Shown piece by piece: positions 1 through 6,255 of a stretch of DNA of 9,210 bases (position 1 is the first letter of the stretch; each line of letters begins with the position of its first letter). The translations under genes were made by a program, and so were the position numbers. Below the pieces are notes generated by a model. That model was not told the DNA's origin, made no database searches, and saw only the letters and a list, made by a program, of their open reading frames with translations. The DNA lies in the NCBI GenBank assembly GCA_946496115.1, contig CAMMFK010000052.1:1-9210 (forward strand), given 5' to 3'. The stretch is from an uncultured Clostridium sp. (GTDB lineage Bacteria; Bacillota; Clostridia; TANB77; CAG-508).

Positions 1-3000
1 AATATTTTCTATCTTTTCATTATCTTTTGATAGGTTTTCTTTTTCATTAAGATTCAGTGTATTTTCTTTTTCACTAATTATAGAGGAGCTATTTTGCTTT
101 TTATTTATTATCTCAATCAAAAACTGCTTAACAGTATATAAATACCCTACCAAGTTTCCGCTATCTACTGACGAAATAAATGCTGGCTTAACCGCTTCTA
201 ATGTGTAAATGTTGTACCAATTATATAAATGTCCATTCCACTTTGGTAAATTTTCAATAGTCGTTATAGTTTTTTCAATCATTGAAATTGTATCTTCTAA
301 ACTTTCGAATTTCAAATCATGTGCAGAAACCATAGACATTAAAGCCAAGCCAATGTTTGTTGGAGATGTATTTTCAGATCTTTTTATTTTTCTGTCTGGC
401 TGATAATTATCTGATGGCAAATTATTTACCATATTATCCTTGAAATACTGCCAAGTTTTTCTTGCTTTGTCTAATAAAAATTCTTTGTCATTTTGAGATA
501 TCTTCTGTGATAAACTTTTTTCGTTTTTTATGCTTAACTTGTACATGATTAATGGTGCTATTAGCCAAATTATACCTAAACTCAAAAAAATAATACTAAA
601 ACCTAATCCCAATCCTTGACCCCAAAGAGTTTCTTTTAGTCTCAGACCATCTGCTATTTCATTGTTAGAAAAATATGTGCCAAAATTAAGTATCAAATAT
701 CCTCCTGCTAAAACTGCTAGTAAAATTCCTAAAATAACATTTGGAAGCATTGATAAATAATAACCCTTTACAGATTTTTGACTACTTTTTTCCGCATCAT
801 TTGAAGTAGTCCATTCCAACATAAAATTGTGAGATATTTTCATTCTATATATGCTTTTTACAAACGCATTAATTTCCAAATAGGCCATATCTGGCAAAAT
901 GGAAAGCTTGATAAAAAATCTATATATACTTCCTTGAATTTTTGTAAACTCTTTTGAAATTAATTTTTGCTCTTCTGTTTTGTAATTCATAAAAATATCC
1001 AAAAGTTCAAGTATGCTAGAAAAAGCTAAAAATATAATTGCTAAAGTCAAAAATAGTCCTGAATTTGCTTTATTTAGCCATGCTAAAATAACGCAAATCA
1101 TTATTAGTAGCAATTCAAAAAAGTCCTCTAGGTCTCTTGCTAAATTATCTAATATTTTATACTTAGATAAAGTATTTAATGTAGAATTTAACCATGGCAA
1201 GATTTGCACATCTCCTCTTATCCATCTGTGTTTTCTCTTTTTGTATGAAATATAGTTTGAAGGATATCCATCCATCAAAAGTACATCTGAAGCAAGTCCA
1301 CATCTTAAGTAACTTCCTTCTAACAAGTCATGACTTAATACACTATTTTCTGGGATTGTATCTTTAAGCACATCATAAAAAACTTCTACATCATATATTC
1401 CTTTGCCAGTATATATTCCTTCATCAAAATTATCTTGGTAAACATCTGAGATTGCATTTGCATAAAGGTCCGTTCCTCCAGAACCTGCAAAAAGTCTAGA
1501 AAATACTGTTTTTCTTTCATCTTTAATTCCTACACCAATTCTAGGTTGTATAAGTGCGTGTCCTGAAACTACGGTATTAGTAATTTTATTAATCTCTGGC
1601 TTATTTAGTACGTGTGCAATTGTTCCAACTAGTTTTTCTGCTTGATTTAAAGATAAACTTGTATCACTATCAATTGTAATAACATATTTAATTTTAGGTA
1701 AATCTTTACAAGTATTTATCCAAAATGGATTATTTCCAGTTATTAGGTACTCATTTAATTGTGTTAAAATACCTCTTTTCCTTTCCCAACCCATAAAACA
1801 TCTTTCACTACTAGACCATTCTCTTTTTCTATATATAAAATTAAATACATTACCATATTTACTATTCAATTTTTCTACACATTTTTTACCAGTTTCAGCA
1901 ATTTTTTCATCTGTGCTTTTTCTCTCACTCTTCTCACTTGTACAATCCCCAAGAAGTGTAAAATATAAATTATCAGTTTTGTTAGCTAAATAGTACACTT
2001 CAAGTTTGTGCATAAACTCTGTAACATCATTTTCATCCTTCAAAAGTGCAGGTATAACACACATAGTTGCATATTTTTTAGGAATTCCATTATCCTGAAA
2101 ATCTAGTTTAGGAATAATTTTAGGTTTTACAGCTTTGCTTAAAACATATTGTAGAAATTTAGTTACAACATTTTGAATAGGTATAAAGCATAAAAGCCCT
2201 AAAATCCATGATTTCATGCACAATAATATTGTGATTGCAATTGTTAATATATAGACTCCTGCCACATATAATTTTGCCTTTGTACTGTTAGAAATGTTTT
2301 TTACTTTTCTGTTTAATAATTTACTAAGTAATTGTGATTTTCCCTCAGCTATAAGGTAATAGCCGACGTGAGATTTCTTTTGATTATTAACAGTATCTCT
2401 ATTGTATCCTTTAGTTCCATCAAGCCCTACACTATATTTATTATCATTGTTTTCATTTTTTTGATTAAAATAAGTAGCATAATCTTGAATAGCAGTCACT
2501 TTTTTGATATCTTGATTAATGTTTTCATCATCTTTTGTGTCATTTTTATTATTATTCAATTTTAAATTGCAGAGTTCAAGGCACTTTTGAGTAACATACA
2601 CTTCAGAAAGCTTTGTCTTTTTTGAAATTTCTTCAATAGCATTTCTGTAATTTGCTTTACTCTGGTAATCCATTTTTTTATATTCTTCATCTGTACTCAA
2701 CATTTTTTCAACAATACTTGTATTTTCAAAAATAGACAAAATATCCATTCTCGAAATCGCTTTTATACTAAGAATGGAATTTTGCATAGAAACTCTTTTC
2801 AAAGCAATGTCAAAATGCTCTTTATTTGTAACATCACTTAAAGTCATTCCATTTCTTTGAACCTGTTCCTCTAAAATAGCTAAAAATGGGGCTGCTTCTT
2901 TTCCATAAGTTTTTAATCTGTATGCCATGTATTCAATAAAAGAATATAAGTCCACATCTAATTTAAGCTTTTTAACATCTTTATTTTCTAGTATTCTTTG

Positions 3001-3567
3001 CACCATATTTTCAACTTTGAACTTTTGCATCTGGGAAATAAATATTTTTTCACAAATACCTCTTATTTTCTCTACTATAGAAATTTGTAGAAAAATACCT
3101 ATATTCCAAACTTCATTCATATAAAGATTTTTCTGTGTTTGATATGACTGAATGTACTCCGTTATCTCTCTTTCATCAATTCTACCATCTGTATTCATAA
3201 CAATTTCATTGCATAACACAAAAATTCTTGCAAAACCTGCATTCACTCCGTTTGAAATTCTAGGAAACTTTTCATATTTACTTTTTGATAAACTCTTTTG
3301 TAGAATTTTTACTGTATTTTCTATTAAATAAAAATTATCTAAAAGCCATTCTCCTGCTGGATGTATTGGTATTCCAAGTTTAACGTGCTGATTTAATAAA
3401 GTATATATTAAAGATATATACTCAAAATTATCCAAAACCCTAGGAATTGGATAAGTGTCAAGATTCGATTTTTCTTTTATAATACTATCTGCTGCAAATT
3501 TTGCTAAATATTCTTTTAGTAATTTTTTATCTAGTACAATTTCTTTTGTGTTTAATATTTTATACAT
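1..3567 (-). CDS. Cyclic beta-1,2-glucan synthase-type GT84 glycosyltransferase, N-terminal 1189 residues (runs off left edge)
   Basis: Open frame of 1189 codons from ATG at 3565-3567 to the window edge without a stop, so the C-terminal part is missing. The N-terminal helical region contains HPAGEWLLDNF, typical of NdvB/ChvB/Cgs proteins. Hydrophobic segments follow near residues 433-451 and 454-471. The GT84 catalytic region shows D633-S-D635, SHDLLEG (H746, D747) and RKHRWIRGDVQ (R781, W782, D786). Further membrane segments lie near 816-831, 837-859, 943-961 and 986-1009. From about 1030 the protein enters the glucoamylase-like/GH189 cyclisation region (NNLPSDNYQPD, SPTNIGLALM). The family uses UDP-glucose to make beta-1,2-glucan at the inner membrane face; full proteins are about 2800 residues and end in a GH94 phosphorylase-like domain, which would lie outside this window. 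GGGGAG at 3579-3584 is the ribosome site. The frame was checked at several points and shows no shift. The family call is firm; whether the product is cyclic or linear cannot be seen. Confidence 0.93.
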   Translation of the reverse strand, partial: MYKILNTKEIVLDKKLLKEYLAKFAADSIIKEKSNLDTYPIPRVLDNFEYISLIYTLLNQHVKLGIPIHPAGEWLLDNFYLIENTVKILQKSLSKSKYEKFPRISNGVNAGFARIFVLCNEIVMNTDGRIDEREITEYIQSYQTQKNLYMNEVWNIGIFLQISIVEKIRGICEKIFISQMQKFKVENMVQRILENKDVKKLKLDVDLYSFIEYMAYRLKTYGKEAAPFLAILEEQVQRNGMTLSDVTNKEHFDIALKRVSMQNSILSIKAISRMDILSIFENTSIVEKMLSTDEEYKKMDYQSKANYRNAIEEISKKTKLSEVYVTQKCLELCNLKLNNNKNDTKDDENINQDIKKVTAIQDYATYFNQKNENNDNKYSVGLDGTKGYNRDTVNNQKKSHVGYYLIAEGKSQLLSKLLNRKVKNISNSTKAKLYVAGVYILTIAITILLCMKSWILGLLCFIPIQNVVTKFLQYVLSKAVKPKIIPKLDFQDNGIPKKYATMCVIPALLKDENDVTEFMHKLEVYYLANKTDNLYFTLLGDCTSEKSERKSTDEKIAETGKKCVEKLNSKYGNVFNFIYRKREWSSSERCFMGWERKRGILTQLNEYLITGNNPFWINTCKDLPKIKYVITIDSDTSLSLNQAEKLVGTIAHVLNKPEINKITNTVVSGHALIQPRIGVGIKDERKTVFSRLFAGSGGTDLYANAISDVYQDNFDEGIYTGKGIYDVEVFYDVLKDTIPENSVLSHDLLEGSYLRCGLASDVLLMDGYPSNYISYKKRKHRWIRGDVQILPWLNSTLNTLSKYKILDNLARDLEDFFELLLIMICVILAWLNKANSGLFLTLAIIFLAFSSILELLDIFMNYKTEEQKLISKEFTKIQGSIYRFFIKLSILPDMAYLEINAFVKSIYRMKISHNFMLEWTTSNDAEKSSQKSVKGYYLSMLPNVILGILLAVLAGGYLILNFGTYFSNNEIADGLRLKETLWGQGLGLGFSIIFLSLGIIWLIAPLIMYKLSIKNEKSLSQKISQNDKEFLLDKARKTWQYFKDNMVNNLPSDNYQPDRKIKRSENTSPTNIGLALMSMVSAHDLKFESLEDTISMIEKTITTIENLPKWNGHLYNWYNIYTLEAVKPAFISSVDSGNLVGYLYTVKQFLIEIINKKQNSSSIISEKENTLNLNEKENLSKDNEKIENI

Positions 3568-3585
3568 AAAAAATTCCACTCCCCG

Positions 3586-3605
3586 AATATGTTTTTACAC
3601 ATATT
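3586..3605 (-). promoter_or_regulatory. Hairpin just upstream of the glucan synthase ribosome binding site
   Basis: AATATGT (3586-3592) and ACATATT (3599-3605) form a perfect 7-bp stem with a 6-nt loop. The stem ends one base before GGGGAG (3579-3584) in the transcript, so it sits directly against the ribosome site. It could limit or protect translation initiation. It is AT-rich and weak, and the role is inferred. Confidence 0.35.
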
Positions 3606-3615
3606 GTTCCCGGTT

Positions 3616-3630
3616 TGTGGATAAATTATA
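3616..3630 (-). promoter_or_regulatory. Possible -10 box of the glucan synthase gene overlapping a start-site DnaA-box-like 9-mer
   Basis: On the minus strand TATAAT (3625-3630) is followed directly by TTATCCACA (3616-3624), an exact match to the classical DnaA box. The expected transcription start would fall inside this 9-mer. No good -35 hexamer lies at 16-19 bp, so the promoter is uncertain, and a single DnaA box may be chance. Confidence 0.3.
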
Positions 3631-3706
3631 CTTTTAAAAATTCAAAACATATAACATCTAATATTGTAATATTTTTTATATACCAGTGATATAACTCTAC
3701 AAAGTC

Positions 3707-3739
3707 CAATATACATTCTTCCGCATTTACTTCGAGGTT
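3707..3739 (-). repeat. Degenerate intergenic repeat, copy A
   Basis: This 33-bp stretch matches 6201-6233 at 26 of 33 positions without gaps; six of the seven differences are transitions. Shared blocks on the plus strand are CAATATA, TTCTTC, GCATT, CTTC and GGTT. Both copies are intergenic and upstream of minus-strand genes. The nature of the repeat is unknown. Confidence 0.5.
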
Positions 3740-3840
3740 CGCCTATCGGCGAAGACGCTCGCACGCTCCGACTGCACTTCTAAGAGAAAGACATAATTGT
3801 ACATGAGCCCTTTGTCCGCTACGCTACGCTAAAAGCTCCA
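3721..3840. other. GC-rich island in the intergenic region upstream of the glucan synthase gene
   Basis: I count 62 G/C in these 120 bases (52%), against roughly 20-30% around it. It includes a hairpin, TTCGCC (3738-3743) pairing with GGCGAA (3748-3753) around TATC, and a short tandem of CGCTA near 3817-3830. No open frame, tRNA or known RNA was recognised. It fills most of the 324-bp gap 3568-3891 and could be an inserted repeat element, the decayed end of one, or an unrecognised small RNA. Confidence 0.4.
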
Positions 3841-3891
3841 GAATATATTTTGGTCTTTTTTGATACTTCAGCTGAACTCTAAGATTTTTCA

Positions 3892-4656
3892 TTATTTAAT
3901 TTTTAATTTTCTTAATTCATTTTTTTGTTCCTTTGTTAACCTGTATGATTCTATTGCTTTTTGAATTGATTTATTATATGTAAATTTATCAATTTTTAAA
4001 CTTATATTTTGTGTTTTTCCAACTTCATTCAAATCACTTTTATGCGTTGACTCACTACTTTCAGTTTGAAGTTTTATTGGTATGTCTTTCTTCTCAATCA
4101 ATTTCTCCTCAAAAAATTTTTTTGTCTTATCATAAAACTTAACAAAGCAAATTGAATACGCCCAAGCAACTGCCATTTGTGCATAATAACCTTCGTGTTT
4201 TATTTTTGAAAGTATTTTTAGGACTTTATCTATGTAATTTGCATCAATGTAATATTGTAAAATAATATCAACAGCAAATCTCACTTCAAACTCCTTTTTA
4301 GATTTTAAATATTTTTGTATGAAGTTCCACATTTGCTCTTTGTTATTCCTTATTTTTTTCAGTCCATTGCAAAATGTATCGCAAACAGCCCAGTTATTTA
4401 TTAATGGTATAAAATTTTCTATTTGATCAAAATTCAAGTCCTTTTCTAATCCAATTAACATTCCTTTAACCATTATTTCTTCATAATATTTAGTTGGAAC
4501 GTCCGCTACATTAACTGTTTTGCTTATCTTTTTTGCATATTTCCTAAGTTCTGGTATTCTAACTCCTATTATATTATTTACACCCGGACATAATTTTATT
4601 TGAAATTGCCTATATTCTTTGTCTTGTAATTCAAATAAATCTTTTTCTATGTTCAT
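3892..4656 (-). CDS. DNA alkylation repair protein (AlkD-like HEAT-repeat DNA glycosylase)
   Basis: A 254-residue protein of the AlkD family, all-helical HEAT-like repeats that remove N3- and N7-alkylated bases without base flipping. The catalytic set of Bacillus cereus AlkD (W109, D113, R148, W187) is matched here by W89 and D93 in NNWAVCD, R126 in EVRFAVD and W165 in MAVAWAYS, with nearly the same spacing (4, 33, 39 versus 4, 35, 39). The C-terminal FTYNKSIQKAIES motif (225-237) is typical of the family. Residues about 191-221 are a polar Ser/Thr/Asn/Lys-rich stretch between the last helices that looks extra; usual members are about 225-240 long. GGGGAG lies 8 nt upstream of the ATG. No terminator is evident between it and the glucan synthase gene to its left, but the 324-bp gap argues for separate expression. 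Identification is confident; the exact lesion range is not. Confidence 0.9.
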   Translation of the reverse strand: MNIEKDLFELQDKEYRQFQIKLCPGVNNIIGVRIPELRKYAKKISKTVNVADVPTKYYEEIMVKGMLIGLEKDLNFDQIENFIPLINNWAVCDTFCNGLKKIRNNKEQMWNFIQKYLKSKKEFEVRFAVDIILQYYIDANYIDKVLKILSKIKHEGYYAQMAVAWAYSICFVKFYDKTKKFFEEKLIEKKDIPIKLQTESSESTHKSDLNEVGKTQNISLKIDKFTYNKSIQKAIESYRLTKEQKNELRKLKIK

Positions 4657-4677
4657 TTTTTAGTTCTCCCCTTTTAT

Positions 4678-4735
4678 ATAAAACTTAACTAGATTTATAT
4701 GCTTGCATAATTTTTACCAAATTATAAAGTTTTAT
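4678..4735. repeat. Inverted repeat and internal dyad upstream of the AlkD-like gene
   Basis: ATAAAACTT (4678-4686) and AAGTTTTAT (4727-4735) are perfect 9-bp inverted arms 40 nt apart. Inside them TATGCTTGCATA (4698-4709) is a near-perfect palindrome around a TT centre, of the kind used as an operator. All lie within 80 bp of the start codon. AT-richness makes chance pairing possible, so the regulatory role is only a suggestion. Confidence 0.3.
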
Positions 4736-4738
4736 TCT

Positions 4739-4768
4739 ATTTTAAATTATCCACCATTTATTTTTCAA
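4739..4768 (-). promoter_or_regulatory. Candidate promoter of the AlkD-like gene
   Basis: TTGAAA (4763-4768) and TAAAAT (4739-4744) are separated by 18 bp on the minus strand, giving a leader of about 75 nt. It overlaps the downstream piece of the broken phosphatase gene. In such AT-rich DNA the match is only moderate evidence. Confidence 0.35.
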
Positions 4769-5002
4769 ATCTTTGTATATATTCTTCTCAGTCTTAAAGA
4801 ACAAAAGCGGGCTCCTTTAACTTTGTTCTACTTTTAAATTTACATCGCCCGCGTCTTTGTTCGTGCGCCAATTTTACAAATGTAAAATTGTGTGCAATGC
4901 TTTTATTGTATAGGAAAAACTTGATTTTTCCTATACAATAATAAATTCAGCCATTGGTGATCTACATATATTTCCTAAACATACAAATAAAACTTTAACC
5001 AT
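4742..5002 (-). pseudogene. Broken low-molecular-weight protein tyrosine phosphatase gene
   Basis: From ATG 5000-5002 the minus strand encodes 23 residues before TAG at 4931-4933. They contain VCLGNICRSPMAEF, which carries the CX5R phosphatase loop and following SPMAE of the LMW-PTP family exactly. A ribosome site (AAAGGAAAGAG) and a promoter precede it, so the 5' end looks intact. Normal members are about 145-165 residues, so nearly the whole enzyme, including the late catalytic DP motif, is missing. After a hairpin-rich block (about 4781-4941), the minus strand reads IYKDLKNK (about 4757-4780), fitting the family's usual continuation after EF (for example FKDLVKK), then a stop at 4742-4744. 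This suggests an insertion plus loss of the rest. The first fragment is certain by motif; the second is weaker. A truncated 23-residue peptide cannot be an active phosphatase. Confidence 0.8.
4781..4941 (-). mobile_element. Hairpin-rich block splitting the phosphatase gene, possible MITE-like insertion
   Basis: Three inverted repeats follow one another. A 17-bp perfect stem has arms 4903-4919 and 4925-4941 with a 5-nt loop. A 10-bp perfect stem pairs CAATTTTACA (4869-4878) with TGTAAAATTG (4881-4890). An imperfect stem pairs GAACAAA/GCGGGC (4799-4812) with GCCCGC/TTTGTTC (4847-4862), with an alternative partner CTTTGTTCT at 4821-4829. The block starts where the phosphatase reading is interrupted and ends where it seems to resume. 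It codes for nothing recognisable. No clear terminal repeats or target duplication were found, so the mobile nature is inferred from hairpins and position. Confidence 0.4.
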
Positions 5003-5067
5003 ATTTAATCTCTTTCCTTTCTAAAGATATAAATTTAATTAGAAAAGAATTACAACCTTTGCATAAT

Positions 5068-5097
5068 ATTTTATCACGCATAAGTAAGAATATACAA
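5068..5097 (-). promoter_or_regulatory. Promoter of the broken phosphatase gene (divergent)
   Basis: TTGTAT (5092-5097), an 18-bp spacer, and TAAAAT (5068-5073) preceded by TGA, giving an extended -10. The leader would be about 60 nt. Its -35 lies about 35 bp from that of the plus-strand promoter, so the two could share regulation. Confidence 0.5.
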
Positions 5098-5132
5098 GAG
5101 TAAAATTCTAAAAAGGAGAGAATTAAAAAAAG

Positions 5133-5161
5133 TTGAATTAATCTAATTTTAATGATATAAT
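5133..5161 (+). promoter_or_regulatory. Strong promoter of the 85-residue gene
   Basis: TTGAAT (5133-5138), a 17-bp spacer, and consensus TATAAT (5156-5161) with TGA just before it (extended -10). Transcription should start near 5168, leaving a leader of about 35 nt with an AAGGAG ribosome site at 5190-5195. Confidence 0.75.
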
Positions 5162-5202
5162 AATTATGTAGACTTTATATATTTTCAGAAAGGAGAATTT
5201 TT

Positions 5203-5460
5203 ATGAAGTGTCCATACATGCCTGTGCGGTACGTAGAATATTACACAGACATTCCTGCATCCCCAAGAGTTCAATATGTTATTCGTGAGCGCTATGATGA
5301 CGTAGTGCTCGAAAAATACTACCACAATGATTGTGAAATACTTGCAGAGTATAATCCATTGGCTCTTACAAAGGATAATCTGCAAGACACTCTTCTTGAT
5401 GCAAGAGAGATCATTGGAAAACGGCATCTGCTTTGGGTATGCAAATGCAAAACTCCATAA
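5203..5460 (+). CDS. Small protein of unknown function (85 residues), GC-rich relative to surroundings
   Basis: An 85-residue soluble protein that I do not recognise. It starts MKCPYMPVRYVEYY and ends LLWVCKCKTP, with four cysteines (3, 44, 80, 82) and His41/His75, which could bind a metal or form disulfides; there is no signal peptide or membrane segment. It is rich in Tyr, Arg, Asp and Glu. Expression signals are complete: an extended -10 promoter, AAGGAG 7 nt before ATG, and a strong terminator 10 nt after the stop. This makes it a real, self-contained transcription unit although the protein is short. I count 104 G/C in 258 bases (40%), against 21% in 5041-5160, and it uses codons such as CGG, GTG and CTC that neighbours avoid. 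This points to recent transfer or to strong constraint on the sequence. It is the only plus-strand gene in the window. The overlapping minus frames are shadows. Confidence 0.8.
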   Translation: MKCPYMPVRYVEYYTDIPASPRVQYVIRERYDDVVLEKYYHNDCEILAEYNPLALTKDNLQDTLLDAREIIGKRHLLWVCKCKTP

Positions 5461-5467
5461 AAAAGTC

Positions 5468-5510
5468 GACCCCTTATAAAGAATCTTTTCTTTATAAGGG
5501 TCTTTTTATT
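5468..5510. terminator. Rho-independent terminator, probably bidirectional
   Basis: A 13-bp perfect stem pairs CCCTTATAAAGAA (5471-5483) with TTCTTTATAAGGG (5488-5500) around loop TCTT, extended by GA/TC past a bulged C. It is followed by TCTTTTTATT on the plus strand. On the minus strand the stem is followed by GAC and a T-run (5459-5464 region). It can serve both the 85-residue gene and the convergent MBL-fold gene. Confidence 0.92.
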
Positions 5511-5531
5511 ATATAAACACATCTATAATCT

Positions 5532-6152
5532 TTATATATCAAAAACTACAACTTCTTTATTTTTTACTAATCTTTTAAAATTCTCGCCATCTTCCTTTTT
5601 ACCTGCTACACTTCCATAATGAGTTGGAACTACTGTATTTACATTTAATACATTTGCTAAATCTGCTGCCTCTTTATAGTCCATTGTATAGGTTCCGCCA
5701 ACTGGTAAAAATGCTACATCAGCTATAATCTTTCTTATCTCAGGGATATTATCTGTATCTCCAGCAATGTAATATTTTGTGCCATCAAGCTCAATAATAT
5801 ATCCAACCCACCTCTTGTCTTTAGGATGGAAAGGCTTATCCACATTAAATGCATAAGTTGTGGAAAAGCTGATATCATCAATTGTATAGTTTTGATTTGG
5901 TTCTACTATGAGAACATTTTCTTTTCCTACTAGTTTTTCTGCATCAAGTTTAGCATCTTGAACAGTTATAATTTTGGTATCACTTTTTAGAACCTTTTTA
6001 ATATCCTTTGGCGAAAAATGATCATAGTGAGAATGCGTGCAAAATATATAATCTGCATCGTGTGTTTCTTCTTTTATTTCATATGAATCTATGTATATTT
6101 TTTTGCTTCCAATAAGCCTGATACTGTTATTACAGTTAACACTGAAATTCAT
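5532..6152 (-). CDS. MBL-fold metallo-hydrolase
   Basis: A 206-residue metallo-beta-lactamase-fold hydrolase of the UlaG/YtkL-like kind. The metal-binding motif is THSHYDH (H40, H42, D44, H45), with later ligands D132 in AGDTD and H178 in VPTHYG; H109 lies in PFHPKDKR. These proteins usually bind two Zn, Mn or Fe ions and hydrolyse phosphoester or lactone bonds; the substrate cannot be told. No signal peptide, so it acts in the cytoplasm. A TTG four codons upstream (6162-6164) is in frame but directly abuts the GGAG ribosome site, leaving no spacing, so the ATG at 6150-6152 (12 nt after GGAG) is the better start. It ends at the terminator shared with the small plus-strand gene. It follows the dehydrogenase gene by 103 bp in the same direction without a clear terminator between, so read-through is possible. 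Confidence 0.9.
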   Translation of the reverse strand: MNFSVNCNNSIRLIGSKKIYIDSYEIKEETHDADYIFCTHSHYDHFSPKDIKKVLKSDTKIITVQDAKLDAEKLVGKENVLIVEPNQNYTIDDISFSTTYAFNVDKPFHPKDKRWVGYIIELDGTKYYIAGDTDNIPEIRKIIADVAFLPVGGTYTMDYKEAADLANVLNVNTVVPTHYGSVAGKKEDGENFKRLVKNKEVVVFDI

Positions 6153-6200
6153 TATATTGTACAACTCCTTTTTTAATACTTACCTTTCTCATTTACGCAA

Positions 6201-6233
6201 CAATATATGTTCTTCTGCATTCGCTTCACGGTT
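6201..6233 (-). repeat. Degenerate intergenic repeat, copy B
   Basis: The second copy of the 33-bp repeat at 3707-3739 (26/33 identical). It lies 49 bp upstream of the MBL-fold start, between that gene and the dehydrogenase. Here it is not attached to a GC-rich island, which suggests that copy A is part of a longer element or that only this core recurs. Confidence 0.5.
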
Positions 6234-6255
6234 TTACTTACATAAAATATATAGT

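Noticed and set aside
209..3637. Several plus-strand open frames of 60-80 codons (209-403, 1013-1255, 2368-2565, 2927-3124, 3455-3637)
   Set aside because: All but the tail of the last lie opposite the glucan synthase frame, which has clear family motifs throughout. They lack good ribosome sites and have hydrophobic Ile/Phe/Ser-rich products typical of antisense reading of AT-rich genes.
5112..5145. AGGAGAG at 5114-5120 as ribosome site of another plus-strand leader ORF
   Set aside because: It lies upstream of the predicted transcription start, and the possible starts after it run into stop codons within a few codons.
5185..5522. Two minus-strand frames of 67-80 codons over the 85-residue gene
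   Set aside because: The plus strand has a promoter, ribosome site and terminator in the right order; one minus frame also runs through the terminator hairpin. They are shadows.
5836..5844. Second exact DnaA-box 9-mer, TTATCCACA
   Set aside because: It lies inside the MBL-fold coding sequence and encodes conserved-looking protein sequence, so it is most likely chance.
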